The notes under the pieces are model-generated. The model did not search any database. It had not been told where the DNA came from and saw only the letters and a list, made by a program, of their open reading frames with translations. From the NCBI GenBank assembly GCA_036490215.1, contig DASXEH010000073.1, positions 14,552 through 78,551 of the forward strand: a DNA stretch of 64,000 nt, given 5' to 3'. A program made the translations under genes and the position numbers. The DNA is from JASHSH01 sp036490215. GTDB taxonomy: Bacteria; Pseudomonadota; Alphaproteobacteria; Rhodospirillales; Magnetospirillaceae. Each line of letters opens with the position of its first letter. Position 1 is the stretch's first letter. Of the stretch, positions 41,426 to 50,018 are shown piece after piece.

Positions 41426-43060
41426 TCAGCGGTCGCACAATACCTGGACAGTATAGGCCTTCATCCGGTCCGCGAGATCCGCGGTCTCCATCGCATGGCC
41501 CGACTTCGCGGTCGCGTAGGCGACGTTGTTGGCGTCGAGGAAATCGCGCGCCACACTGGCCTTGATCGCGAAGTTCACGTTCTGCGCCACGTCGCCGGTC
41601 ACGCGCGCCAACGCGACCGCGTTCAATTTGGCCACCGCGATACCGACGACATTGCCGCTGGTGTCGACCACCGGGCCGCCGCTGTTGCCGGGCTGAACCG
41701 GCGCGGTGATCTGGATCATCCGCGTGTCGTCCGCAAGGCCCGCGAGCGCACTGACCGTGCCGGTGGTCACATTGCCCTGGCTGGTGAGAATGCCCGCGAG
41801 CGGATAGCCGTAAGAGATGATGCTGTCGCCGGGCCGGATGCCGCGATCATCGCGGAAAGCGGCGATTTGGGGGAAGGTGAAGCTGCCATCGATCTTGACC
41901 AGCGCAAGGTCGTTGCGTTCGTCGTGATTGAGGAGCGAGGCGCCATGCGTCGCGCCGTCGCTGGTGTGGACCGACACGGTTTTGCACGCCGGCACCACAT
42001 GAGCATTGGTCAACACGGTGCCGGTCTTGGTGACCAGGAAGCCCGTACCCGTCAGGCGGCCCGTACCGGGCATCGCTCCTAAAGGCGGCGCTGTGGCGCT
42101 GGCGGTGGACAGCGACGGCGACGATTTGAGCAGCGCAACTTCGTCCATCCCCGATTTCCATTGCGCGGCGAGGCCTTGAACGCGGGTGACTTCACCGGGG
42201 CCGATCTGCCGTGCCGCATTGTCGCGGATGATGATGGCGATTGCCGATTGATTGCCCTTGATATGGGCGCTGCCGAGGGACGCCCAGAAATAGGCGCGCG
42301 ACGCATCGCGTTGCACGCCGTTGCCGGCCAGAAGATGCCCGCCCAACTCGACTTGCGCCAAGGCGAAACCCCGCAGCGCCAGGATCTGCAATTGCTTGGC
42401 TGCCTCGACCGGGTCCTTGGTAACGCCTTCCCCGCGGTCGTACATCTGCGCGAGATTGAATTGGGCCGTATCGTTGTGATGATCGATCGCCTTGCGATAC
42501 CAGTTGATCGCCTCGGCATAATTCTGGGCGACGCCAAGCCCGTGCTCGTAGAGAAAGCCAATCCCGTTTTCGGCGCCGGCATTGCCCTGGTCCGCCGACA
42601 ACCGGTACCATTTCGCGGCTTCCCCCGGATCTTTCGGAACGCCAATGCCTGCCTGGTAGAGCAGCCCCAGATTGAGCTGCGCCACGGCATAGCCCTTGTC
42701 GGCAGCCGATCGCATCCACTTGATCCCCTCGTTGAAATCCTTGGCGACGCCTTTGCCTGTCATGTACAGCAGCGCGAGACGGTTCTGGGCGTCGGCGTTG
42801 CCGCCTTTGGCGAGCGGCCGCAATTCGGCCGCGGTCGAATTGCCCGACAGCGGCATCGCCGAACTCGATGAAGACGACGAGTCGGACGAACCCTCCACGC
42901 TGTCAGGATTCAGGACATCATCGTCCGACTTCATCCGGCCGCCGGCGGCCAGCGCATTTCCACCCACCGCCATGGCGGCGACCAACAGCGCAGCCACGGT
43001 TTTTCCGCGCCCCATTCGCCAGCCATTCTGGAAGATCGCCGAGTAAATGTGCTGATGCAT
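41426..43060 (-). CDS. Exported Sel1-repeat protein fused to trypsin-like protease (copy 1)
   Basis: 544 residues from the ATG at 43060 (a start at 43015 directly before the signal peptide is also possible). Signal peptide ends near residue 38 (ALA). A Ser/Asp-rich linker (46-75) precedes five Sel1 repeats (about 86-266, each about 36 residues, e.g. 'NRLALLYMTGKGVAKDFNEG'). The C-terminal half is an S1 protease with His354 ('LTNAHVV'), Asp384 ('NDLALVKID') and Ser460 ('GNSGGPVVD'), and no PDZ domain. Likely periplasmic. A paralogue follows immediately upstream on the same strand. Substrate and trigger unknown. Confidence 0.85.
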   Translation of the reverse strand: MHQHIYSAIFQNGWRMGRGKTVAALLVAAMAVGGNALAAGGRMKSDDDVLNPDSVEGSSDSSSSSSSAMPLSGNSTAAELRPLAKGGNADAQNRLALLYMTGKGVAKDFNEGIKWMRSAADKGYAVAQLNLGLLYQAGIGVPKDPGEAAKWYRLSADQGNAGAENGIGFLYEHGLGVAQNYAEAINWYRKAIDHHNDTAQFNLAQMYDRGEGVTKDPVEAAKQLQILALRGFALAQVELGGHLLAGNGVQRDASRAYFWASLGSAHIKGNQSAIAIIIRDNAARQIGPGEVTRVQGLAAQWKSGMDEVALLKSSPSLSTASATAPPLGAMPGTGRLTGTGFLVTKTGTVLTNAHVVPACKTVSVHTSDGATHGASLLNHDERNDLALVKIDGSFTFPQIAAFRDDRGIRPGDSIISYGYPLAGILTSQGNVTTGTVSALAGLADDTRMIQITAPVQPGNSGGPVVDTSGNVVGIAVAKLNAVALARVTGDVAQNVNFAIKASVARDFLDANNVAYATAKSGHAMETADLADRMKAYTVQVLCDR

Positions 43061-43241
43061 CGAGAGCAGCCCCTCTGAGGCCGAGAATGAATTGACTACA
43101 CCCGTATGGGCCACCCGCCGCTTGTCGTCCAGCCGCTCATCTATACTTGGCAAAAACAGGTCTGTGAATACTGGACGCATCGGTAACTGCGGGGCCAGCC
43201 GGCATCATCCGCGCCTCAGTGTCGAGGAAGACGCAACGCGC

Positions 43242-44771
43242 TCAGCGGTCGCACTGAACTTCGACCGTATAGGTCTTCATCTGATCGGCGAGATCGGCGG
43301 TTTCCATCTTGCGCACCGACTTGGCCGTGACATAGCTGACGGCGTTGGCTTCAAGGAAATCGCGCGCCACGTTTTCCTTGATCGCGAAATTGATGTTCTG
43401 CGCCATATCGCCGGTGCTGTTGGCGATCTTGAGCGCATTCAGCTTGCTCACCACCACGCCAACCACATTGCCGCTGATATCGACCACCGGCCCGCCGCTA
43501 TTGCCCTGCTGCACCGGCGCGCTGATCTGCAGGAGCCGCGTATCGTTGCCGATCCCGGCCAGCGCGCTGACCATGCCGGTGGTCAGGTTGCCCTGATCGG
43601 CCAATACGCCGTTCAGCGGAAAACCGTAGACCACCACATCGTCGCCCTGGCGGATCGAACGATCGTCGCGGAATGTCGCCGGATGGGCGAAGACGTGATC
43701 GATCTTGAGCAGGGCGAGATCGACGTGCTCATCGCGGTTGAGCACCGTGGCGACGTGCTTGACCCCGTCCGGCTCGTGGACCGTGACGGATTTGCAATCG
43801 GGCACCACATGCGCATTGGTGATCGCGAAACCGTCATGGGTCACGACGAAGGCCGTCCCCATCGAGCGGACGATCACCGTGCCATGCGGCGCGCTCTGGG
43901 GCGCCGTCTCGTTGGGCGGCGCTGACGGCATCAACGCCGCCACGCTCATGCCGGGCCGCCACTGGCTGGCCAGGTTCTGAATGCGCACCACCTCGTCGGG
44001 GGACAGCGACTGCACCGCCCGGTCCCGCATCGTGTTGGCCGTCGCGATCTGGTTTTCCGGCGCATGCGGCGCACCGATAGCCGCCCAGAAATAGGACAGG
44101 CGCGCATCGCGCGTCACGCCTTCGCCCGCCAGGTAATGGTTGGCCAGATCGATCTGGGCCAGCGCAAATCCGTGCTCGGCGCTTTTGCGCAACCACTCGA
44201 CCGCCGCGGCCTGATCCTTGGGCCCGCCTTCGCCCCGTTCGTTCATGATGCCGAGATTGAATTCGGCTTCCGGATCGTTCTGCGCCGCCGCCTTGCGATA
44301 CCAGCCGAGCGCCAGCGCATAGTCCTGCTCGACGCCGACACCATGTTCATAGGCGAAGCCGAGATGATTCTGGGCGCCCGGATTGTTCTGATCGGCGGCC
44401 CGACGCAGCCAGGTGGCCGCCTCGATCGGATCCTTGGGAACGCCTAATCCGGCGCTGTAGAGCAGGCCGAGATTCAGTTCCGCCACCGGATGGCCTTTGT
44501 CGGCCGCGCGGCGCAGCCACTTCACACCCTCGATCAGATTGCGTGGCACGCCTTTGCCGTTGATGTAGATCAGACCCAGGCGATTCTGTGCGTCGGCGTT
44601 GCCCACGAGCGCCAGAGGCAACAGTCCCGCGACATCGTTGGGCAGGTTCTTCTCGCGCTCGACCAGCGCCTGCTGCGAATTCGGGTCCTCCGCCGCCCAT
44701 GCCGACGCAATGCCCGCCACCAGCGATGCGGCGAGAATGACGGCGCCGAGGCTTGGTGCCCTTCTGATCAT
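43242..44771 (-). CDS. Exported Sel1-repeat protein fused to trypsin-like protease (copy 2)
   Basis: 509 residues from the ATG at 44771 (MIRRAPSLG); the open frame further upstream is not coding-like. Signal peptide ends at about 27 (AWA). Five Sel1 repeats (about 57-236) precede an S1 protease with the full triad His321 ('ITNAHVV'), Asp351 ('VDLALLKID') and Ser425 ('GNSGGPVVD'). It matches copy 1 along the whole length, including the end 'KxYTVxVxCDR', so it is a tandem duplication that has since diverged. The acidic Ser-rich linker of copy 1 is absent here. Confidence 0.86.
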   Translation of the reverse strand: MIRRAPSLGAVILAASLVAGIASAWAAEDPNSQQALVEREKNLPNDVAGLLPLALVGNADAQNRLGLIYINGKGVPRNLIEGVKWLRRAADKGHPVAELNLGLLYSAGLGVPKDPIEAATWLRRAADQNNPGAQNHLGFAYEHGVGVEQDYALALGWYRKAAAQNDPEAEFNLGIMNERGEGGPKDQAAAVEWLRKSAEHGFALAQIDLANHYLAGEGVTRDARLSYFWAAIGAPHAPENQIATANTMRDRAVQSLSPDEVVRIQNLASQWRPGMSVAALMPSAPPNETAPQSAPHGTVIVRSMGTAFVVTHDGFAITNAHVVPDCKSVTVHEPDGVKHVATVLNRDEHVDLALLKIDHVFAHPATFRDDRSIRQGDDVVVYGFPLNGVLADQGNLTTGMVSALAGIGNDTRLLQISAPVQQGNSGGPVVDISGNVVGVVVSKLNALKIANSTGDMAQNINFAIKENVARDFLEANAVSYVTAKSVRKMETADLADQMKTYTVEVQCDR

Positions 44772-44907
44772 GGCCGCAACTGTAGCAGCGTCCCGGGCCT
44801 CGGACCATGTCCGGACCCGGCATATCGGCTTACCCGCGCCCGGTGTATAGTAGGCGAAAGCCGGCGCCGTTCCTGGCGCCTGGCGCCGAACCGGAGGAGT
44901 GCGGTCC

Positions 44908-45306
44908 ATGACGATCAACGGAGACATGCTGGTTCTGACTCTGGCGCTGCTGCTGTTGATACAGCTCGTCCAGGGCATGCACACGAGCAAGCTGCACGGT
45001 CTGCCCTATTCGTTCAGCCCGCGCGACAAGAGTGTCGATGTCGGTTTGTACGGCGGCCGCCTGCAGCGCGCCAAGATCAATCTGATCGAGAACCTGGCCC
45101 TGTTCGCGCCGCTTTCGGTGCTGGGTGAGGTGCTGCAGAACGTCGATAAAGGGATCATCGCCACCGGGGCGATCGTCTTCTTCGTCGCGCGCGTGGTGCA
45201 TGTGATCTGCTACGTGGCCGGGATCAACGGTGTCCGCACGCTGGCCTGGCTGGCCTGCGTGGTCGGCAGCGTGATGGTGGCGCTGGGCGTGCTCGGCTGG
45301 GCGTGA
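44908..45306 (+). CDS. MAPEG-family membrane protein
   Basis: 132 residues with four membrane helices. 'LLLIQLVQGMHTSKLHGLPYSFSPRDK', then 'GGRLQRAKINLIENLALFAPLSVLGEV' with the family's E/N-rich R-x-x-x-x-N-x-x-E-N motif, and 'VFFVARVVHVICYVAGINGVRTLAW' are diagnostic. MAPEG proteins include glutathione transferases and peroxidases of membranes; the activity here is unknown. GGAGGAG lies upstream of the ATG at 44908. It is divergent from the second Sel1-protease gene (136 bases between). Confidence 0.85.
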   Translation: MTINGDMLVLTLALLLLIQLVQGMHTSKLHGLPYSFSPRDKSVDVGLYGGRLQRAKINLIENLALFAPLSVLGEVLQNVDKGIIATGAIVFFVARVVHVICYVAGINGVRTLAWLACVVGSVMVALGVLGWA

Positions 45307-45316
45307 TTACCCTGGT

Positions 45317-45393
45317 GTCATTGCGAGCGGTAGCGAAGCAATCCATTTTGGCACAAAGCTGGATTGCTTCGTCGCTCCGCTTCTCGCAATGAC
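45317..45393. repeat. Dispersed palindromic repeat, family A, copy 7
   Basis: 77 bp with ends GTCATTGCGAGCGG and CTTCTCGCAATGAC and inner arms GAAGCAATCCA / TGGATTGCTTC. It lies between the convergent MAPEG gene and the ABC importer ATPase gene. Confidence 0.9.
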
Positions 45394-45416
45394 GATCAAT
45401 TAGGCCCGCGCGCCGC

Positions 45417-46475
45417 TTATTTCTCGAGGCGCTTGCCGCTCACGCCGTCGAACAAGTGCAGGTTGCCGGGCCGGAGCGTCAAGGTGAGCGCCTGGTCCGG
45501 CTTCCAGCCGTGATCGGGATGCACCTGGACCACGGCAATCGTGCCATCGCCCAGCTTGACGTGCAGGAACGACTCGGCGCCGAGATATTCCTCGCCCATC
45601 AGCGTGCCCTTCAGCCCGTCGCCACCGGCGGCCGCGACTTCGAACCCGTTGGGCCGCACACCCACGGTGACCTTGCCATTGGCGGGAATCTCGGTCGGCA
45701 ATGATCCCGTATTGGCGATCTCGACGCGACCACCCGCCGCCGTACCCGCCAGTATGTTCATGCGCGGCGAGCCGATGAAGGTGGCGACGAAAGTATTCGC
45801 GGGACGGCGATAGAGATCCGACGGCGTGCCGATCTGTTGCGCGATGCCCTCGTTCATCACCACGATGCGATCGGCCAAGGTCATGGCTTCGATCTGATCG
45901 TGGGTGACGTAGACGATCGTCGCATGCAGGCGGCGATGCAGATCGGCAAGTTCGATGCGCACCTGACCGCGCAGCGCCGCATCGAGATTCGACAGCGGCT
46001 CGTCGAACAGGAACACTTCGGGATGGCGCACGATGGCGCGGCCGATGGCGACACGTTGTCTTTGGCCGCCCGAAAGCTGCGACGGCTTGCGCTTGAGATA
46101 GGGCGCGAGTTCGAGGATGCGCACCGCTTCGGTCAGACGCTCGGCAATCGTCGCCGGCGGCGTCTTGGCCTGCTTCAGGCCGAGCACCATATTGCCTTCG
46201 ACCGTGAGATGCGGATAGAGCGCGTAGCTTTGGAACACCATCGCCACGCCGCGCTTCGACGGCGGCGCAACGCTGACATCCTTGCCGCCGATCAGGATGC
46301 GGCCGGCGCTCTGATCCTCAAGCCCGGCGATGATGCGCAACAGCGTCGACTTGCCGCAGCCCGACGGGCCGACGATGACGATGAACTCGCCCTCGGCCAC
46401 GTCGAGATCGATCTTCTTCAGAACCTCAACCGGACCGAAGCTTTTCTGTACGCCGTCGATGACCAGCTTACCCAT
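45417..46475 (-). CDS. Sugar ABC transporter ATP-binding protein (UgpC/MsmK type)
   Basis: A 352-residue ATPase of the CUT1 sugar importer class. Walker A is 'GPSGCGKS', signature 'LSGGQRQRVAIGRAIVRHP', Walker B 'VFLFDEPLSNLDAALR', and a C-terminal TOBE-type regulatory domain starts at about 240. It is the last gene of the importer (binding protein, two permeases, ATPase). Gene context with nagA and nagB-II points to N-acetylglucosamine or chitooligosaccharides as cargo. Confidence 0.9.
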   Translation of the reverse strand: MGKLVIDGVQKSFGPVEVLKKIDLDVAEGEFIVIVGPSGCGKSTLLRIIAGLEDQSAGRILIGGKDVSVAPPSKRGVAMVFQSYALYPHLTVEGNMVLGLKQAKTPPATIAERLTEAVRILELAPYLKRKPSQLSGGQRQRVAIGRAIVRHPEVFLFDEPLSNLDAALRGQVRIELADLHRRLHATIVYVTHDQIEAMTLADRIVVMNEGIAQQIGTPSDLYRRPANTFVATFIGSPRMNILAGTAAGGRVEIANTGSLPTEIPANGKVTVGVRPNGFEVAAAGGDGLKGTLMGEEYLGAESFLHVKLGDGTIAVVQVHPDHGWKPDQALTLTLRPGNLHLFDGVSGKRLEK

Positions 46476-46508
46476 GACGAACGGCCTCGATGATCATTTC
46501 ACGGCTCT

Positions 46509-47348
46509 TCATTTCACCGCTCCGGCGGTCAACCCGCGCATCAATTGGCGCGAGAACAGGATGTAGAGGATGACGACGGGAACGATGGCGAGCGTCAGCG
46601 CCGCCAGCAGCGCGTTCCAGTCGACCACGAACTGCCCGATGAAGCTTTGCGCACCCAAGGTCACCGTCTTGGTGCCGGCGCCGGGCGCGAGCACCAGCGG
46701 GAACCACAGATCGTTCCAAATCGGCACCATGGTGAAGACGGTGATGGTCGCGATCGCGGGCCGTATCACCGGCATCACCAGGCGGAACAGGATCGTGTAT
46801 TCCGACAGCCCGTCGATGCGCGCCGCGTTCTTGAGATCGTCGGACACCTGGCGCATGAACTCGGACAGCACATAGATCGCCAGCGGCAAACCCTGTGCCG
46901 TATAGACCAGGATCAGCGCGAGCAGCGTGTTGGCGAGATCGAGCCCGACCATGATCTTGAGAATCGCCACCGTGCCCAGCCGGATCGGGATCATGATGCC
47001 GATCGCCATATAGAGGCCGACCAGGCGATTCATCTTGAAGCGGTATTCGGAGAGCGCGAATCCGGCCATCGCGCCGAAGATCACGATCAACGCCAGCGAA
47101 ACGATGGTGACGATCAGGCTGTTCTCGAAATAGAGCGCAAAATCGCCGCGCAGGAACACCGTGTGATAGCCGACCACGCTGAACGTGTCGGGCGTCGGCG
47201 GAACCAGCGGCTCGCCGAAAATTCCGGCTTTGCTTTTCAGCGAGTTCATCGTCACCAGGATCACCGGGGCCAACGCGATGATCGTGTAGAGGATCAGGAT
47301 CGCATGGGCGGCGATTTCGGCCTTGATGTTGCGGCGGGCTTTGGCCAT
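46509..47348 (-). CDS. Sugar ABC transporter permease (MalG/UgpE type)
   Basis: 279 residues from the ATG at 47348 (MAKARRNIKAEI); the frame extends further into the upstream permease. Six membrane segments, with the ATPase-contact EAA loop 'LKNAARIDGLSEYTILFRLVMPVIRPAIA'. The C-terminus 'FSRQLMRGLTAGAVK' is typical of the second permease of CUT1 systems. It is 7 bases after the first permease and 33 before the ATPase. Confidence 0.9.
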   Translation of the reverse strand: MAKARRNIKAEIAAHAILILYTIIALAPVILVTMNSLKSKAGIFGEPLVPPTPDTFSVVGYHTVFLRGDFALYFENSLIVTIVSLALIVIFGAMAGFALSEYRFKMNRLVGLYMAIGIMIPIRLGTVAILKIMVGLDLANTLLALILVYTAQGLPLAIYVLSEFMRQVSDDLKNAARIDGLSEYTILFRLVMPVIRPAIATITVFTMVPIWNDLWFPLVLAPGAGTKTVTLGAQSFIGQFVVDWNALLAALTLAIVPVVILYILFSRQLMRGLTAGAVK

Positions 47349-47355
47349 GGGCGGC

Positions 47356-48288
47356 TCAGAGCTGGTAGTAGGTGAGTCGGCGCTGCACGCCGAACAGATA
47401 GACCAGCACACCGGCCAGGATGATCAGGAACATAGAACCCGCGATGGTGGCGCCCATATAGGGGTCGCCCAGCACCAGCTGATTGCCGAAGAAGATGCGA
47501 TAGAGAAACGTGCCCAGCAGATCGGTCGAGTAGTTGGGCGAGGCGATCGCGCCCTGGCTGACATAGACCAGATCGAAGGCGTTGAAGTTGCCGACGAAGG
47601 TCAGGATCGAAATGATGCCGATCGTCGGCCAGATCAGCGGCAGCTTGATCTTGAAGAACTGGGCGAAGCCGGTCAGCCCATCGAGCGACGCCGCTTCGAG
47701 CAGCTCCTCGGGAATCGCGAGCAGCGCGGCATAGGTCAGCATCATCGGGATGCCGACGAACTGCCACACCGAGATCAGCGCCAGCGTGGTCAGCGCGGTG
47801 CTCTCCTGGCCGAGCCAGGGCTCGAACCACGATCCCAAACCGATGGCGTGAAGGATGCTCCGCGAGATGCCCCAGGTGGGGCTGAGGATCAGGCGCCAGG
47901 TGAAGCCGACGATGACGAAGGACAGCATGGTCGGCATGAAGAAGGCCGAGCGGTAGAAGCCGCGGCCGGGCAGATGCTGGATCGAGAGCAGCGCGGCGAG
48001 GCCGACGCCGATCGGGTTCTGCACCAGCATGTGAATGATGAAGAAGTGGCAGTTGTCGAACAGCGCATTCCAGAACGAGTCCGACCAGTTCGGATCGCCG
48101 AACAGCTTCGCCCAATTGGCGATGCCGACGAAGATCTCGGGCGCATCGTTCAGCTTGTTGAAGAACGAGAGCCGCAGCGTCTCGATCAGCGGGATGATCA
48201 TCACCAGCGTATAGATCGCGGCAGCCGGAGCGAGCAACGCACCGATGTGCCAACGGACCGGCCTACGCGGCGCTGTGGTGGTGGTCAT
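47356..48288 (-). CDS. Sugar ABC transporter permease (MalF/UgpA type)
   Basis: 310 residues, six membrane helices, with the EAA loop 'PEELLEAASLDGLTGFAQFFKIKLPLIWPT'. 'PGRGFYRSAFFMPTMLSFVIVGFTWRLIL' is typical of first permeases in CUT1 systems. It is separated from the binding-protein gene by a 96-bp inverted repeat, which may set lower permease expression. Confidence 0.9.
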   Translation of the reverse strand: MTTTTAPRRPVRWHIGALLAPAAAIYTLVMIIPLIETLRLSFFNKLNDAPEIFVGIANWAKLFGDPNWSDSFWNALFDNCHFFIIHMLVQNPIGVGLAALLSIQHLPGRGFYRSAFFMPTMLSFVIVGFTWRLILSPTWGISRSILHAIGLGSWFEPWLGQESTALTTLALISVWQFVGIPMMLTYAALLAIPEELLEAASLDGLTGFAQFFKIKLPLIWPTIGIISILTFVGNFNAFDLVYVSQGAIASPNYSTDLLGTFLYRIFFGNQLVLGDPYMGATIAGSMFLIILAGVLVYLFGVQRRLTYYQL

Positions 48289-48310
48289 GAGTGGTGACTT
48301 TGAAATTGAG

Positions 48311-48406
48311 AGGTACCCCCCACCCCTCCCTCCCCCTCAAGGGGGGAGGGTGATCCCTTCCTATTCCCTCCCCCCTTGAGGGGGAGGGTTAGGGTGGGGG
48401 GTACCT
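48311..48406. repeat. Large inverted repeat, family E
   Basis: AGGTACCCCCCACCC...CCTCCCCCTCAAGGGGGGAGGG on the left mirrored by CCCTCCCCCCTTGAGGGGGAGGG...GGTGGGGGGTACCT on the right, with arms of about 38-40 bases around a roughly 15-base centre. It lies between the binding-protein and permease genes and could stabilise the upstream message or stop part of the transcription. Confidence 0.9.
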
Positions 48407-48434
48407 GCATCACAAACAACTCAACCGGGCGATC

Positions 48435-49697
48435 TTACTTCGCCGGCTTGTACCAGCTGTCCAGACCCGCCTGCAGCTTCTTGGCAGCCGCATCCGGTGT
48501 ATCCGTGCCGTTGATGACGTTGGCCGACTCGACCCAGAGCTGGTCTTCGAGGTTCGGCTTCGCGCCACGCGACAGGATCTGGTAGGACGCGCGGATCGAC
48601 GACTTGCACTGGCCGCGCCAGCTCACGAATTCCTGAGCGATCGGGTCCTTCTGCTCAACCTTGCCGTTGTAGAGCGGGAAGAAGCCCGGCAGCGAGTTCG
48701 AGTAGAGACCGGCGAACTCGGCCGAGGCCACCCAAGACAGGAACTTCTTGGCGGCGTCGGCATTCTTGCTCTTCGGGTTCAGGCCGACGGCGATGTCGAC
48801 ATGGTCCGAGATGTAGCAGGTGTCGCCCGCCTTCTCGACCGGCGGCGGGAAGATGCCGAGCGGGAACTTCGCGTCCTTTTCGAACTGCGAGATTTCCCAC
48901 GAACCGGTCGGATAGATCGCAGCCTTGCCCAGCGTGAACAACGTCTGGCTGTCGGAATAGGACTGCGCCTTATAGCCGTCACCCATATAGGGCGCCCACT
49001 TCGCGAGCTGCTTGAAGGGCTCGACGAATTGCGGGTCGGTCAGCTTCGCCGTGCCCTTGATCAGGGCGAGGCGGCCGTCTTCGCCATGCCAGTAGTTCGG
49101 ACCGATGTTCTCCCAGCCCATGGTGGCTGCTTCCCACTGGTCCTTGGTGCCCATGTCGATCGGGACATAGGTGCCGTCCTTCTTGAGCTTGTCGAGGTCG
49201 GCATAGAATTCGGCGACGGTCTTCGGCGGGGCGGCGATGCCGACCTTCTTGAAGGCGTCTTTATTGTAGAAGAAGCCGTGCAGCACCGAAGCCATCGGCA
49301 CGCAGAAGGTTGACTTGCCATCGTCGGTCGACCACGCGGCCTTGGCGACAGGCGCGAACTTGTCCATGCCGGGCAGCGAGGTGATGTCGGCCAGTTGGCC
49401 CTTCTTGAAGAGCTCGAGCGAGGCGTCGAACGGACGGCAGGTGATGATGTCACCAGCGGTGCCGGCGGTCAGCTTGGCGTTCAGCGCGGCGTTGTAGTCG
49501 GCGGGCGCGGTCGGCGAAAATGTCACCTTGATGCCCGGATTGGCTTTTTCGAAGGCCGGAATGATCTTGTCCTGCCAGATCGCGAGGTCGTCGCTACGCC
49601 AGCTCTCGATCGTCAACTGAGCGTCGGCGAAGGCCGAAGCGGCCGAGCCCATCATCGCTACGGCCGAGGCCGCTGCCAAAATCAGCGCTTTCTTCAT
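48435..49697 (-). CDS. Sugar ABC transporter substrate-binding protein
   Basis: A 420-residue periplasmic protein; the signal peptide (about 1-24) ends AFA. The body is of the bacterial extracellular solute-binding family 1: 'LTIESWRSDDLAIWQDKIIPAFEKANPGIKVTF', 'GTAGDIITCRPFDASLELFKKGQL', 'GKAAIYPTGSWEISQFEKD'. Cys residues in 'DTCYISDH' and 'RGQCKSS' could form a disulfide. It is the first gene of the importer operon. A 16-bp motif shared with the kinase gene lies about 156 bases upstream. Confidence 0.92.
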   Translation of the reverse strand: MKKALILAAASAVAMMGSAASAFADAQLTIESWRSDDLAIWQDKIIPAFEKANPGIKVTFSPTAPADYNAALNAKLTAGTAGDIITCRPFDASLELFKKGQLADITSLPGMDKFAPVAKAAWSTDDGKSTFCVPMASVLHGFFYNKDAFKKVGIAAPPKTVAEFYADLDKLKKDGTYVPIDMGTKDQWEAATMGWENIGPNYWHGEDGRLALIKGTAKLTDPQFVEPFKQLAKWAPYMGDGYKAQSYSDSQTLFTLGKAAIYPTGSWEISQFEKDAKFPLGIFPPPVEKAGDTCYISDHVDIAVGLNPKSKNADAAKKFLSWVASAEFAGLYSNSLPGFFPLYNGKVEQKDPIAQEFVSWRGQCKSSIRASYQILSRGAKPNLEDQLWVESANVINGTDTPDAAAKKLQAGLDSWYKPAK

Positions 49698-50018
49698 CGC
49701 AGATTACTCCCCTCGTGCTGTTTGCACGTCAGCGTTACGGATGCGGTGCGGGCGCCCTCTTCATCGCAGTACGGCCGGTCCACAAACCCCTGGGGCACAG
49801 CCCTCAGGCGGCGCGGCTCCGACGATACCTCGATCCCTGTGATCGCCCGAACATACCAATATGATACCGAATGATGACAACTCGGCAAGGGCAATTTGTC
49901 GCCCGGATAGAATTGGCACAGGATCGGGATTAAGGAACCAATTGTATCAGGCACGATTGCATTAATCTTGCAGCGATCTCAACCGCATGACCAGCACCCG
50001 ACTCTGTCACCAACCCTC
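49698..50018. other. Upstream region of the sugar importer operon
   Basis: 321 bases between nagB-II and the binding-protein gene, without a gene. It contains the ATACC-type operator candidate at 49853-49868 and a weaker related sequence (ACCAATTGTATC) near 49938. The importer promoter must lie here; I cannot place its -35/-10 boxes. Confidence 0.6.
49853..49868. promoter_or_regulatory. Candidate GntR operator 1 (importer operon)
   Basis: ATACCAATATGATACC, which matches the sequence at 53867-53882 at 14 of 16 positions. It contains ATACC twice, 11 bases apart start to start. Confidence 0.5.

Noticed and set aside
41426..44771. A defence system built on the Sel1-protease pair
   Set aside because: Both proteins carry signal peptides, so they act outside the cytoplasm, and no nuclease, NTPase or other defence gene is adjacent.
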